From Pseudonocardia ammonioxydans (GTDB taxonomy: Bacteria; Actinomycetota; Actinomycetes; Mycobacteriales; Pseudonocardiaceae): DNA of 64,000 bases. The stretch covers positions 1 to 64,000 of the forward strand of contig NZ_FOUY01000016.1 of the NCBI RefSeq assembly GCF_900115005.1, read 5' to 3'. The notes below the pieces were generated by a model. It did no database searches and was not told where the DNA came from. It was given only the letters and a program-made list of their open reading frames with translations. The position numbers and the translations under genes are program-made. This document shows positions 8,245 through 16,929 of the stretch, piece after piece; position 1 is the first letter of the stretch; each line of letters begins with the position of its first letter.

Positions 8245-9209
8245 GCAACGTCGAGGTCGCCCCCGAGGAGCTCGTCTGCGGCGGTGACCGCGCCGCCGTC
8301 GAGCTGGTGCAGCCGCGCGACGTGCCGCTCGGCGGACCGCGGGCGATGACCGTCCGCCGGACGCTGCCGCGACGCGCCCGGTCCCTGATCGGGGCCTGGT
8401 GCTTCGTCGACCACTACGGCCCGAACCGGGTCGCCGACACCGGCGGCATGAACGTCCCCGGCCACCCGCACACCGGCCTGCAGACGGTGTCGTGGCTGTT
8501 CGAGGGCGAGATCGAGCACCGCGACACCACGGGCGCGCACGCCGTCGTGCGCCCCGGCGAGCTCAACCTGATGACCGCCGGCCACGGGATCGCGCACTCG
8601 GAGTTCTCCACCCCGGACACCGACGTGCTGCACGGCGTGCAGCTGTGGGCGGTGCTGCCGTCGGCGCACCGCGGGATCGACCCGGCGTTCGAGCACTACG
8701 CGCCGCCCCGGGCGGAGGTCGACGGCTGCGCGGTGCGGGTGTTCCTGGGATCGCTGGCCGGCGCGACCTCGCCGGTCCCGACCTGGTCGCCACTGCTGGG
8801 CGCGGAGATCGTGCTGCCCGAGGGCGCCCGGCTGACGCTGCCGGTCGACGCGGGCTTCGAGCACGGGGTACTGGTCGACACCGGGTCGGTCACCGTGCAC
8901 GCGACGACCGCGGTCTCCGGCGAGCTGCTCTACCTCCCGCCCGGCCCGGGCAGCCTCCAGGTGCGGGCCGGCGAGGCCGGGGCCCGGCTGCTGCTGCTCG
9001 GCGGGGAGCCGCTGGGCGAGCGGATCGTCATGTGGTGGAACTTCATCGGCGCCTCCCACGAGGAGATCGCCGGCTACCGGGAGCAGTGGCAGGCCGAGCG
9101 TGCCGCCGGCGGGGCGGCCGACGGGCGGTTCGGTCCCTTCCCGCAGGCCTGGGACGCGACGCTGCCCGCCCCGCCCCTGCCGAACGCCCGGCTCACCCCG
9201 CGCGAATAG
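8241..9209 (+). CDS. Pirin family protein (cupin)
   Basis: A 322-residue bicupin. The N-terminal domain carries pirin metal ligands in the HPHTGLQTVSWLFEGEIEHR region (three His and a Glu) and the following GELNLMTAGHGIAHSE. The C-terminal cupin ends in LLLLGGEPLGERIVMWWNF and GPFPQ. Bacterial pirins bind Fe(II) and may be quercetinase-like dioxygenases or redox sensors. The GTG start overlaps the upstream stop. The gene ends 11 nt before the converging small ACT-like gene. No rho-independent hairpin is obvious in that gap. Confidence 0.88.
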   Translation: MSNVEVAPEELVCGGDRAAVELVQPRDVPLGGPRAMTVRRTLPRRARSLIGAWCFVDHYGPNRVADTGGMNVPGHPHTGLQTVSWLFEGEIEHRDTTGAHAVVRPGELNLMTAGHGIAHSEFSTPDTDVLHGVQLWAVLPSAHRGIDPAFEHYAPPRAEVDGCAVRVFLGSLAGATSPVPTWSPLLGAEIVLPEGARLTLPVDAGFEHGVLVDTGSVTVHATTAVSGELLYLPPGPGSLQVRAGEAGARLLLLGGEPLGERIVMWWNFIGASHEEIAGYREQWQAERAAGGAADGRFGPFPQAWDATLPAPPLPNARLTPRE

Positions 9210-9219
9210 GCGGCCGGCG

Positions 9220-9495
9220 TCAGCCGCGCTCGGCCCGGACGACCGCGACCACCCGCCGCAGCTGCTCCACCAGCAGCTGCGGGTCACGGCCGTCCGGCTC
9301 GACGGCGAGGTCGAGCCGTCCGACCTCACCGGACAGGTCGGCGCGCAGCTCGCGCACCGCGTAGCGGCGGGAGCGCAGGGTGGTCAGGACCTTCATCAGC
9401 CCGTCGTCCCCGCCGGTGACGAGCAGGGTGACGTGGTGGCAGGTCGAGCCGGGTGTGGCCGGCGTGGCCGGGTGGGCGGTGGCGAGCGTGGTCAT
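9220..9495 (-). CDS. Small ACT-domain-like protein of unknown role
   Basis: A 91-residue protein. After a 20-residue Thr/Ala/Pro tail, the segment HHVTLLVTGGDDGLMKVLTT and the later VGRLDLAVEPDGRDPQLLVE give a beta-alpha-beta-beta-alpha pattern. This is similar to ACT regulatory domains such as that of the acetolactate synthase small subunit. It is too short to be IlvN and no amino-acid biosynthetic gene is adjacent, so a stand-alone ligand sensor is a guess. GGAGATCCG precedes the ATG. The 177-nt upstream region contains a GC-rich hairpin formed by GCCGGCGCGCCGG and CGCCGGCGCGCG on the minus strand. Confidence 0.6.
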   Translation of the reverse strand: MTTLATAHPATPATPGSTCHHVTLLVTGGDDGLMKVLTTLRSRRYAVRELRADLSGEVGRLDLAVEPDGRDPQLLVEQLRRVVAVVRAERG

Positions 9496-9672
9496 CGGAT
9501 CTCCTGCGATCGCGGACGGCGAGGGATCCGGCCAGGTCCGGGCGGCAGCACGGTGCGCGCGCCGGCGACCTGGGTTCAGCCGGCGCGCCGGATAATGATC
9601 TGGCCGCGCACGGGCCCAGGGTAACAGGGCTCACCTCCCCCGCTCCCCGTCACCGGCGGCGCGGGGCGGATC
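9496..9672. promoter_or_regulatory. Divergent promoter region with a GC-rich leader hairpin
   Basis: This region separates the leftward ACT-like gene from the rightward SGNH hydrolase gene. On the minus strand CATTAT (around 9594-9599) could be a -10, and the GC-rich hairpin lies in the predicted leader. No recognisable riboswitch class was found. The promoter call is weak. Confidence 0.3.
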
Positions 9673-10446
9673 ATGGGGCCCGTGCGGTACGTGGCGATCG
9701 GGGACAGCTTCACCGAGGGGGTCGGCGACGAGGACGCCGCGGGGGTGCCCCGCGGCTGGGCGGACCGGGTCGCCGGCGGGTTGGCCGGGGCGGCGGGCGA
9801 GCCGATCCACTACGCCAACCTGGCCGTGCGCGGGAAGCTGCTCGCCGACGTCGTCACCGACCAGCTCGACGCCGCGCTCGCCCTCGACCCGGCCCCGACG
9901 ATGATCACGCTGAACGGCGGCGGGAACGACATGCTGCGCCCGCGCACCGACCTCGCCCGGCTCGGCGAGCTGACCGCGCACGCGGTACGCCGGTGCGCCG
10001 ACGCGGGCGTGCGGCTGGTGCTGATCAGCGGCGCGGACCCGTCGGGGGGCCTGCCCCTGGGCCGGGTGGTGAACCGCCGGGCCGCCGCGCTGACGGCGAT
10101 GGTGCGCGACCTCGCCGACCGGCACCGTCTGACGCTGGTGGACGTCTTCGGCGACACCGAGATCCGCCGCCCCGGCTACTGGTCGGAGGACCGCCTGCAC
10201 CTGGCCGCGCCCGGGCACATGCGCACGGCGGGGCTGGTGCTGGACGCGCTCGGCGTCCGTGGCGCGCTGCCGGCGCTGGGCGCCGCGACGGAGGTGCGGC
10301 GCGGGGTGACGGCCGAGCTGGCGTACTACCGCACGCACGTCCTGCCCTGGGTGGGACGACGGCTGCGCGGCCACTCGTCCGGGGACGGCCGGCCCGCGAA
10401 GTACCCGGCCTGGACGACGCTGCCCGCGCCGTCACCGGGGGGCTGA
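9673..10446 (+). CDS. SGNH/GDSL hydrolase
   Basis: A 257-residue esterase-like protein. The four SGNH blocks are readable: GDSFTEG (nucleophile Ser, residues 10-16), the Gly in NLAVRGKLL, GGGNDM (Asn, about residue 78) and DRLHLAAPGH (catalytic Asp and His, about residues 176-185). There is no signal peptide, so it is likely cytoplasmic. Substrate unknown; the family cleaves acyl or acetyl esters. The ATG at 9673 is used and GTG 9682 is possible. Its 3' end overlaps the converging benE-type gene by 15 bp. Confidence 0.85.
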   Translation: MGPVRYVAIGDSFTEGVGDEDAAGVPRGWADRVAGGLAGAAGEPIHYANLAVRGKLLADVVTDQLDAALALDPAPTMITLNGGGNDMLRPRTDLARLGELTAHAVRRCADAGVRLVLISGADPSGGLPLGRVVNRRAAALTAMVRDLADRHRLTLVDVFGDTEIRRPGYWSEDRLHLAAPGHMRTAGLVLDALGVRGALPALGAATEVRRGVTAELAYYRTHVLPWVGRRLRGHSSGDGRPAKYPAWTTLPAPSPGG

Positions 10447-11763
10447 GTCCACCGCGCCGGCCTCGGGGTCGGGATCGCGCTGGGAGCCGGACGCCGCCGC
10501 CCTGTCGTTCTCGCTGTCACCGTTCTCGAGGCGGTCGCGCCTCAGGTCGTCGCGCTCGAGCAGCCACGCCGTCGCCACGCCGGCGACCAGCCCCCAGAAC
10601 GGGGCGCCGATGTTGAACGCGGTCATCCCGGAGACGGTGACCACGAACGTCACCAGCGCCGAGAGCGTGACGCGGGCACCGAACGCCGCCACGAACGCCG
10701 ACTGCAGCACCTTGAGCATCGCGAGTCCGCCGAGGGTCGCGAGGAACGCCGGCGGCGCGGCCAGCATCAGCCGCACCACCACCGGGGCGAACAGCCCGAA
10801 GACCATCGCCAGGATCCCGCACACGATGCCGGCGGTGTACTGGCGTTCCCGGGTGCCAAACGCGGTGAGCAGCGCGTTCGTCGGACCGGTCAGGCAGGTC
10901 GACACCGCGCCCACCCCGGCCACGAGGATCGACCACAGCCCGCAGGCCGCGGTCACCACGTTCACCGGGGCCCGGTGCCCCACCGCGCGCAGCACACCCA
11001 CGCCCTGCCCGTTCTGGACGACCAGCACGGTGATCGCCAGCGGCAGCACGAGCTCCACCATCGCCTGCCACGACCAGGCCGGGGTGACGAGCAGCGGGGC
11101 CGCGACCCAGCCGCTCAGGTCGCCGCCGCCGGCACCGCGGCTGCCGGTCAGCAGCACCGCGGCCACCCCGGCCAGCAGCGCCCCGAGCACCGGCGGGAGC
11201 CGCCGTCCCGCGGCGGGCCAGGCGGCGAGCAGCACGAACACCGCGATCATCGGGACGGCCACGGCGCCGTCGTCGGTGACCGAGTCGACCAGCCCGGTGC
11301 CGAACCCGAGGAAGACCCCGGCCACCATCGCCATCACGATCGGCATCGGGACGGCGGCCATGGCCGTCCGGATCCAGCCGGACAGGCCCAGCACCAGCAT
11401 CAGCAGGCCGGTCACGAGGTAGGCGCCGACGACCTCGGCCAGGCTCAGGTGGCCCAGCGCCTGTCCGACCAGGACGGTGCCGGGGATCGTCCAGAAGAAC
11501 CCCAGCGGCTGCCGGTAGACCCAGCACATCAGCACCGTGAGCAGGCCGTTGGCGAAGAACACCCCGAACAGCCAGGACGCCAGCTCCCGGCCGCCGAGTC
11601 CACCCTGGACACCGGCGGCCAGGATGACGGCGATCGGCCCGGTCGCCGCGAAGATCAGCCCGATCAGGCCGTTGGCCGCGTACTGCGGCCCCAGATCACG
11701 CAGCACCTGCCGCGGCCCCGGCAGGGCGCGCGGCGGGCGCTCGAAGCGCGGCTCCGTACTCAT
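10432..11763 (-). CDS. benE: BenE family benzoate/H+ symporter
   Basis: A 443-residue polytopic membrane protein with about 12 hydrophobic segments. The N-terminal NGLIGLIFAATGPIAVILA, the QPLGFFWTIPGTVLVG block and the VPMPIVMAMVAGVFL helix are hallmarks of BenE, a proton symporter for benzoate and related aromatic acids. A charged cytoplasmic tail (LERDDLRRDRLENGDSE) closes it. The ATG at 11763 was preferred to an upstream GTG that would add 13 residues. No benzoate-degradation gene lies nearby. Transcribed in the same direction as paaK-paaZ with 100 bp between, it may instead import phenylacetate. Confidence 0.85.
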   Translation of the reverse strand: MSTEPRFERPPRALPGPRQVLRDLGPQYAANGLIGLIFAATGPIAVILAAGVQGGLGGRELASWLFGVFFANGLLTVLMCWVYRQPLGFFWTIPGTVLVGQALGHLSLAEVVGAYLVTGLLMLVLGLSGWIRTAMAAVPMPIVMAMVAGVFLGFGTGLVDSVTDDGAVAVPMIAVFVLLAAWPAAGRRLPPVLGALLAGVAAVLLTGSRGAGGGDLSGWVAAPLLVTPAWSWQAMVELVLPLAITVLVVQNGQGVGVLRAVGHRAPVNVVTAACGLWSILVAGVGAVSTCLTGPTNALLTAFGTRERQYTAGIVCGILAMVFGLFAPVVVRLMLAAPPAFLATLGGLAMLKVLQSAFVAAFGARVTLSALVTFVVTVSGMTAFNIGAPFWGLVAGVATAWLLERDDLRRDRLENGDSENDRAAASGSQRDPDPEAGAVDSAPR

Positions 11764-11863
11764 GCCCCGTGCAACCCCTCCCGTGGTCGCCCGGTAGTGC
11801 ACACGATCGTCCCGGCGCGTGCCCCGGGCGAATGCCCAGTCCTGCCCCAGGGGGGTCCGGACG

Positions 11864-13189
11864 TCAGGACCGGCGCCGGTCCACCAGCCGCTGCAGCTTG
11901 CCGACCGACCGCTCCAGGGTGTCCGGGTCGACGAGCGAGCAGGTCACGGTCACCCCGATGGTCTCCTTCACCGCCCGCACGAGCTCCGCCGCGGCCGCCT
12001 CGCGCCGCTCGGCGGGGGTGTCGTGCCGCGCCTCGACCCGCACCGACAGCACGTCCATCCGCTGCTCGGTCGACAGCTCGAGCTGGAAGTGCGGCGCGCA
12101 GCCCGGGGTGCGCAGCACGATCTCCTCGATCTGGGTCGGGAAGAGGTTCACCCCGCGCAGGATGATCATGTCGTCGGACCGGCCGGTGATCTTGGCCATT
12201 CGCCGCATCTGCGGCCGGGCGGTGCCCGGGAGCAGCGTCGTCAGGTCCCGGGTGCGGTAGCGGATGATCGGCAGCCCCTCCTTGGTGAGGCTGGTGAACA
12301 GCAGCTCGCCCTCCTCCCCGTCCGGCAGCGGATCACCGTCGAGGGGATCGACGACCTCGGGCAGGAAGTGGTCCTCCCAGATGTGCAGGCCGTCCTTGGT
12401 CTCCACGCACTCCTGCGAGACCCCCGGCCCCATCACCTCGGACAGGCCGTAGATGTCGACCGCGTGGATGCCGGTGCGCTCCTCGATCTCGGCCCGCATC
12501 CGCTCGGTCCACGGCTCCGCGCCGAAGATGCCGATCCGCAGCGACGTCGCGCGCGGGTCGATCCCCTGCCGGTCGAACTCGTCGAGCAGGGTGAGCATGT
12601 AGCTCGGCGTCAGCATGATCACCTCGGGTTCGAAGTCGGTGATCAGCTGCACCTGCCGCGGGGTCATGCCGCCGGAGACGGGGATCGCCGTCGCGCCGAG
12701 CTTCTCCACGCCGTAGTGCGCACCCAGACCGCCGGTGAACAGCCCGTACCCGTAGGCGACGTGCACCCGGTGCCCGGGCCGCCCGCCCGCCGCCCGGATC
12801 GAGCGGGCCACCAGCGTCGCCCAGTTGTCGATGTCGCCCGCGGTGTACCCGACGACCGTGGGCCGCCCGGTCGTCCCGGACGACGCGTGGATCCGCGCGA
12901 TCCGCTCCCGCGGCACCGCGAACATGCCGAACGGGTAGGTCTCGCGCAGGTCGGCCTTGGTCGTCGTCGGGAACCTCGCGATGTCGCGGAGCTCGCGGCA
13001 GTCGTCCGGGTGCACGCCGTGCGCGTCGAACCGGGCGCGGTAGTGCGGGACGTTGTCGTAGGCGTGCCGCAACGTCCACTGCAGACGGCTCAGCTGCAGC
13101 GCCCGGAGCTCGTCGACCGACATCCGCTCGGCCGGGTCCAGGAGCTCGGCCGGCGGCGCCTGGCCCGGGCGCTTCGTCGCGATGGTCAC
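11864..13189 (-). CDS. paaK: Phenylacetate-CoA ligase
   Basis: A 441-residue AMP-forming acyl-CoA ligase. The ATP-binding loop is SSGTTGRPTVVGYT (about residues 94-107), followed by AYGYGLFTGGLGAHYG, a PaaK-type aromatic-ring motif, and IYGLSEVMGPGVSQEC. The C-terminal domain has RTRDLTTLLPG, KITGRSDDMIILRGVN and the LQRLVDRR tail. It activates phenylacetate to phenylacetyl-CoA, the entry step of the aerobic CoA-dependent pathway. The start overlaps the paaZ stop (ATGA at 13186-13189), so it is cotranscribed with and coupled to paaZ. Expression is likely governed by PaaR through the operators upstream of paaZ. Confidence 0.95.
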   Translation of the reverse strand: MTIATKRPGQAPPAELLDPAERMSVDELRALQLSRLQWTLRHAYDNVPHYRARFDAHGVHPDDCRELRDIARFPTTTKADLRETYPFGMFAVPRERIARIHASSGTTGRPTVVGYTAGDIDNWATLVARSIRAAGGRPGHRVHVAYGYGLFTGGLGAHYGVEKLGATAIPVSGGMTPRQVQLITDFEPEVIMLTPSYMLTLLDEFDRQGIDPRATSLRIGIFGAEPWTERMRAEIEERTGIHAVDIYGLSEVMGPGVSQECVETKDGLHIWEDHFLPEVVDPLDGDPLPDGEEGELLFTSLTKEGLPIIRYRTRDLTTLLPGTARPQMRRMAKITGRSDDMIILRGVNLFPTQIEEIVLRTPGCAPHFQLELSTEQRMDVLSVRVEARHDTPAERREAAAAELVRAVKETIGVTVTCSLVDPDTLERSVGKLQRLVDRRRS

Positions 13190-15240
13190 CGTGCCGCCTC
13201 CGGGTCCTGCTTCGCCACGAGGGTGAGGACGTCGTAGCGGGCGACGGACTCGCCGTCCTGCCGGGTGACGTCGGCGTCCCAGCGGACCTCGCCGTAGCCG
13301 GCGGACTCGCGCGGGGTGATCTGCTTGCAGGTCAGGGTCACGGTGAGCTCGTCGTCGAACCGGACCGGGGTGAGGAACCGCAGCCCGTCGACGCCGAAGT
13401 TCGCCAGCACCGGCCCCGGGTCGGGGTCGACGAACAACCCCGCCGCCAGCGACACGACCAGGTAGCCGTGCGCGACCCGCTGCCCGAACAGCGGGTTCGC
13501 CGCGGCCGCCTCGTCGTCCATGTGCGCGTAGAACGTGTCCCCGGTGAACTCGGCGAAATGCTCCACGTCGGCCTGGCTGACCCGGCGCGGGCCGGCGACC
13601 AGGCAGTCCCCGGGGCGCAGCTGCTCGAGGTGCTTGCGGAACGGGTGCACGCCGTCGTCGTGGCGTCGTGCGCCGGCCACCCAGCGGCCGGTGATCGCGG
13701 CCAGGGAGTCCGGGTCGGCCTGGACCGCGGTGCGCTGCATGTGGTGGAACACGCCGCGGACCCCGCCCATCTCCTCGCCGCCGCCTGCCCGGCCGGGCCC
13801 GCCGTGCACGAGCTGGGGCAACGGCGAGCCGTGCCCGGTGGACTCCGCGCCGTCGCGGGCGTTGAGCACGTGCACGCGGCCGTGGAACGGGGCGATCCCC
13901 AGCACCACCTCGCGCACGAACTGCGGGTCGGCACTGACCACGGACCCGGCGAGGCTGCCCTGCCCGCGGGCCGCGTAGTCGATCAGTTGCGCGGTCGAGT
14001 CGTAGGGCAGCACCGTCGCCACCGGGCCGAACGCCTCGACCTCGTGCGGCTCGCCCCGCTCCGGGTCGCCGACCAGCAGCAGCGGCGAGACGAACGCGCC
14101 GCGGTCGGCGTCGGCCCCGACGACCTCGACCCGGTCGGGGTCACCGAACACGACCCGACCGGCGTCGCGCAGGGCCTTCACGCTGCGCCGGACCTCCTCG
14201 CGCTGGTCGAGGCTCGCCAGCGCACCCATCCGGACACCCTCGGCATCGGGCGCGCCGACGACGATCTTCGCCAGTCGCTCCGACGCCGCCTCGACCACGG
14301 CGTCCACCCGGTCGCGGGGTACGAAGGCCCGGCGGATCGCGGTGCACTTCTGCCCGGCTTTGACCGTCATCTCGGTGGTCAGGGCCTTGACGAACAGGTC
14401 GAACTCCTCGGTCCCGGGCGAGGCGTCCGGGCCGAGCGCGGCCAGGTTCAGCGAGTCCGCCTCGGCGGAGAAGCGCACCGCATTGCGCACCAGCGCAGGG
14501 TGGCTGCGCAGGGTCTGCGCGGTCGCCGCGGACCCGGTGAACGACACCAGGTCCTGTCCGGTGAGGTGTTCGAAGCAGTCCCCCAGCCCGCCCGCGACGA
14601 ACTGCACCGCGCCGTCCGGCAGCAGTCCGGAGTCGACGATCAGCTCGACCAGTTTCGCGGTCAGGAACGCGGTCGGCGTCGCCGGCTTGATCAGCGTGGG
14701 CACGCCGGCGAGGAACGCCGGGGCGAGCTTCTCCAGCGGCCCCCACACCGGGAAGTTGAACGCGTTGACCTGCACCGCGACCCCGTGCAGCGGGGTCAGG
14801 ACGTGCTGGCCGAGGAACGTCCCGCCCCGGCCCAGCGCCTCGACGTCACCCTCCACGTGGATCGTGTCGTTGGGCAGCTCGCGCTTGGCCTTCGAGGCAT
14901 AGGCCAGCAGGACACCGATGCCGCCGTCGACGTCGAACTTCGAGTCGCCGAGCGTCGCCCCGGTGCGCTTCGAGACGGCGTAGAGCTCCTCGCGGTGTTC
15001 ACGCAGGTGTCCGCCGAGCGCCTTGAGCAGCGCCGCACGCTGGTGGAAGGTGAGCGCGCGCAGCGCGGGCCCGCCGGTGCGGCGGCCGTACTCGAGGGCC
15101 CCGCCGAGGTCGAGGCCGTCGGTACTCGTCCGGGCGATCTCCTCCCCGGTCACCGCGTCGTACAGCGGGCGCCCGTCCCCGGTCCCGGTCCGCCAGGAAC
15201 CGGAGAGGTGGCTGCGGAGCAGGGTCATCGGCTGCGCCAT
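13186..15240 (-). CDS. paaZ: Bifunctional oxepin-CoA hydrolase / semialdehyde dehydrogenase
   Basis: A 684-residue fusion. Residues about 1-520 are an aldehyde dehydrogenase with FTGSAATAQ, the general base Glu in SAEADSLN and the catalytic Cys in VKAGQKCTAIRR. Residues about 545-684 are a MaoC-type (R)-specific enoyl-CoA hydratase with the Asp...His dyad in HMDDEAAAANPLFGQRVAHG. PaaZ opens the seven-membered oxepin-CoA ring and oxidises the resulting aldehyde to 3-oxo-5,6-dehydrosuberyl-CoA. Length and domain order match Escherichia coli PaaZ. The first ATG (15240) is used; ATG at 15228 (MTLLRSHL) is also plausible. It starts the paaZK operon behind two PaaR-like operators. Confidence 0.95.
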   Translation of the reverse strand: MAQPMTLLRSHLSGSWRTGTGDGRPLYDAVTGEEIARTSTDGLDLGGALEYGRRTGGPALRALTFHQRAALLKALGGHLREHREELYAVSKRTGATLGDSKFDVDGGIGVLLAYASKAKRELPNDTIHVEGDVEALGRGGTFLGQHVLTPLHGVAVQVNAFNFPVWGPLEKLAPAFLAGVPTLIKPATPTAFLTAKLVELIVDSGLLPDGAVQFVAGGLGDCFEHLTGQDLVSFTGSAATAQTLRSHPALVRNAVRFSAEADSLNLAALGPDASPGTEEFDLFVKALTTEMTVKAGQKCTAIRRAFVPRDRVDAVVEAASERLAKIVVGAPDAEGVRMGALASLDQREEVRRSVKALRDAGRVVFGDPDRVEVVGADADRGAFVSPLLLVGDPERGEPHEVEAFGPVATVLPYDSTAQLIDYAARGQGSLAGSVVSADPQFVREVVLGIAPFHGRVHVLNARDGAESTGHGSPLPQLVHGGPGRAGGGEEMGGVRGVFHHMQRTAVQADPDSLAAITGRWVAGARRHDDGVHPFRKHLEQLRPGDCLVAGPRRVSQADVEHFAEFTGDTFYAHMDDEAAAANPLFGQRVAHGYLVVSLAAGLFVDPDPGPVLANFGVDGLRFLTPVRFDDELTVTLTCKQITPRESAGYGEVRWDADVTRQDGESVARYDVLTLVAKQDPEAAR

Positions 15241-15272
15241 CGGCAGGGCCTCCGTCGTCGCTCTTCACTGAA

Positions 15273-15288
15273 CCGACCGTTCGTTCGG
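15273..15288 (-). promoter_or_regulatory. PaaR-like operator, site 1 (paaZ side)
   Basis: On the minus strand this 16-mer reads CCGAACGAACGGTCGG, an imperfect palindrome of the TetR-type PaaR class. It matches 14 of 16 positions of the site before paaA (18088-18103). It lies 33 bp upstream of the paaZ start codon, so bound repressor would cover or follow the paaZ promoter. Confidence 0.75.
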
Positions 15289-15348
15289 CTGGGGACGCTA
15301 GCACTCCGGACGGCCGTTGGGGAGGCCCTTCGCGGCGCGGACCCGAGA

Positions 15349-15364
15349 CCGATCGTTCGGTCGG
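15349..15364 (+). promoter_or_regulatory. PaaR-like operator, site 2 (paaG side)
   Basis: The plus strand reads CCGATCGTTCGGTCGG; its reverse complement matches 13 of 16 positions of the site before paaA. It ends 16 bp before the paaG start codon. Together with site 1 it would let one TetR repressor control both directions of the paaZK / paaG-paaR divergent promoter, including its own gene. Confidence 0.75.
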
Positions 15365-15380
15365 CAGCTAGGGTGACCGG

Positions 15381-16193
15381 ATGGCCGACACCTCCCCCGA
15401 GCCCGCCGTCCTCGTCACCCGCGACGACACCGACCCCGCCGTCGCCGTGGTCACGCTGAACCGGTCCGCGAAGTACAACGCGCTGTCCGTCGAGCTCAAG
15501 GAGGCGCTGCTCCCGGCGATCGCCGAGGTGGCCGGGGACGAGTCGGTCCGCGCCGTGGTGCTCACCGGGTCCAGGAAGGCGTTCTGCGTCGGGCAGGACC
15601 TGGGCGAGCACGCGAGCGCGCTGGAGCGCGACGCGGCCACCGCGTTCGACACCGTCCGCGAGCACTACAACCCGCTGGCCCTGGCGATCAGCGGGGCGCC
15701 GAAGCCGGTGATCGCCGCGATCAACGGGCCGTGCGTCGGCGCCGGGCTGGGGCTGGCGCTGGCCGCCGACCTGCGCGTCGCCGCCGAGGGGTTGAAGTTC
15801 TCCACGGCGTTCACCGCGATCGGCCTGACCGCCGACACCGGCCTGTCGGCGAGCCTGGCGCACGCGGTCGGTGTCTCGCGGGCGACCGAGCTGCTGCTGC
15901 TCGGCGAGCAGTTCACCGCCGACGACGCGCGCAACTGGGGGCTGGTGCGGGACGTCGTCCCGGCCGAGCAGGTCCTCGAGACCGCGCTGGTGCTCGCCCG
16001 GACGCTGGCGACCGGGCCGACCCGCGCCTACGCCGAGGTGAAGAGCGCGATCCGGTTCGGCGCGGTCAACGAGCTGCCGGCCGTGCTCGAGCACGAGGCC
16101 GACGCCCAGGCCCGGCTGGCCACCACCGCCGACCACCAGCGCGCGGTCGCGGACTTCCTCGCCAAGAAGAAGCCGACCTTCGAGGGCCGCTGA
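15381..16193 (+). CDS. paaG: Ring-1,2-epoxyphenylacetyl-CoA isomerase (enoyl-CoA isomerase family)
   Basis: A 270-residue crotonase-fold enzyme. It has the oxyanion-hole segments FCVGQDLGEH and NGPCVGAGLGLALAAD. The Asp in GLTADTGLSA aligns with the catalytic Asp of PaaG, where hydratases have Glu. The YNPLALAI...PKPVIAAING stretch and the C-terminal DFLAKKKPTFEG are also PaaG-like. It isomerises the phenylacetyl-CoA epoxide to oxepin-CoA, feeding PaaZ. The gene is divergent from paaZ. Downstream, a repeat-bearing short reading frame links it to the TetR regulator gene. Assignment as PaaF (hydratase) is less likely because of the Asp. Confidence 0.85.
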   Translation: MADTSPEPAVLVTRDDTDPAVAVVTLNRSAKYNALSVELKEALLPAIAEVAGDESVRAVVLTGSRKAFCVGQDLGEHASALERDAATAFDTVREHYNPLALAISGAPKPVIAAINGPCVGAGLGLALAADLRVAAEGLKFSTAFTAIGLTADTGLSASLAHAVGVSRATELLLLGEQFTADDARNWGLVRDVVPAEQVLETALVLARTLATGPTRAYAEVKSAIRFGAVNELPAVLEHEADAQARLATTADHQRAVADFLAKKKPTFEGR

Positions 16194-16325
16194 GTGAGCT
16201 CCCCATCGGGCACCGCGACACCGGGCTTCGCGACACCGGGCACCGCGGCACCGGGCACCGCGACACCGGGCACCGCGGCACCGCACCGGACGCCGCCGGC
16301 CGGCACCGGCGAGGAGGACGCGTGA
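16194..16325 (+). CDS. Possible coupling peptide with PGTA(A/T) pentapeptide repeats
   Basis: A 43-residue reading frame that starts at a GTG touching the paaG stop (TGAGTG). It ends in TGA overlapping the GTG of the TetR gene (GTGA at 16322-16325). Its middle is five pentapeptides, SGTAT, PGFAT, PGTAA, PGTAT, PGTAA, then HRTPPAGTGEEDA. No strong ribosome site precedes it, so translation would depend on reinitiation after paaG. It may simply be a low-complexity linker. The exact end-to-end fit between two coupled genes is the reason to record it. No known domain. Confidence 0.3.
   Translation: MSSPSGTATPGFATPGTAAPGTATPGTAAPHRTPPAGTGEEDA
16207..16281 (+). repeat. Five 15-bp tandem repeats
   Basis: Five head-to-tail copies of CGGGCACCGCG(A/G)CAC start at 16207, 16222, 16237, 16252 and 16267. 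The second copy differs (CTTCG), and copies 1 and 4 have A where copies 3 and 5 have G. The unit length keeps one reading frame (PGTA-type pentapeptides). The array fills most of the paaG-paaR gap and could vary in copy number by slippage. Confidence 0.85.
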
Positions 16326-16921
16326 GCCAGGCACCGGCGAAGCGGGCGCGCCGCCCCAGCGGCGGACGCGAGCAGCTGCTCGAGACCGCGGTCGGCGAGT
16401 TCATCACCCGTGGCTACGACGCGACCTCGATGGAGGACCTCTCGCGCGCCGCGGGGATCACGAAGTCGTCGTTCTACCACCACTTCGCCGGCAAGGAGGC
16501 CCTGCTGCGGGCCGCCCTCGAACGCGCGGTGGACGGGCTGTTCGGGGTGCTCGACCTGCCTGCCGCCCGCGACGGGAGCCCGGCGCAACGGCTGCACGTG
16601 ATCCTCGCCGAGCAGGTGCGGGTCCTCATGACCGAGCTGCCGTACGTGACCCTGCTGCTGCGGGTGCGCGGCAATACCGAGACCGAGCGGTGGGCGCTGG
16701 AGCGCCGGCGCTCGTTCGACGCGGCGATCACGGCCCTGGTGCGCGACGCCGTCGACGCCGGGGAGGTCCGCGCCGACATCGACCCGGCCCTGGCCGCCCG
16801 GCTGCTCTCGGGCCTGGTGAACTCGATCGTCGAGTGGTACCGCCCGAACCGTCCCGGCACCGCCTCGCTGCCCGAGGACGTGGTCCGCGCCGCCTTCGCC
16901 GGGATCGTCCCCGCCCCCTGA
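16322..16921 (+). CDS. paaR: TetR family repressor of the phenylacetate genes
   Basis: A 199-residue TetR regulator. The N-terminal helix-turn-helix covers about residues 18-60 (EDLSRAAGITKSSFYHHFAG), and the C-terminal half is the ligand-binding helical domain (VRVLMTELPYVTLLLRV...). The GTG at 16322 follows GGAGGAC and overlaps the preceding short frame. In other bacteria TetR-type PaaR represses paa genes and is released by phenylacetyl-CoA. Three similar palindromes in this cluster fit that role. It is cotranscribed with paaG, implying autorepression through site 2. Confidence 0.85.
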   Translation: MSQAPAKRARRPSGGREQLLETAVGEFITRGYDATSMEDLSRAAGITKSSFYHHFAGKEALLRAALERAVDGLFGVLDLPAARDGSPAQRLHVILAEQVRVLMTELPYVTLLLRVRGNTETERWALERRRSFDAAITALVRDAVDAGEVRADIDPALAARLLSGLVNSIVEWYRPNRPGTASLPEDVVRAAFAGIVPAP

Positions 16922-16929
16922 GCGACCGA

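Noticed and set aside
10432..11763. Benzoate catabolic cluster
   Set aside because: The transporter looks like BenE, but no benzoate dioxygenase or catechol gene lies nearby. Its neighbours are phenylacetate genes.
16207..16281. CRISPR array
   Set aside because: The repeats are 15 bp, contiguous and without spacers. No cas gene is nearby.
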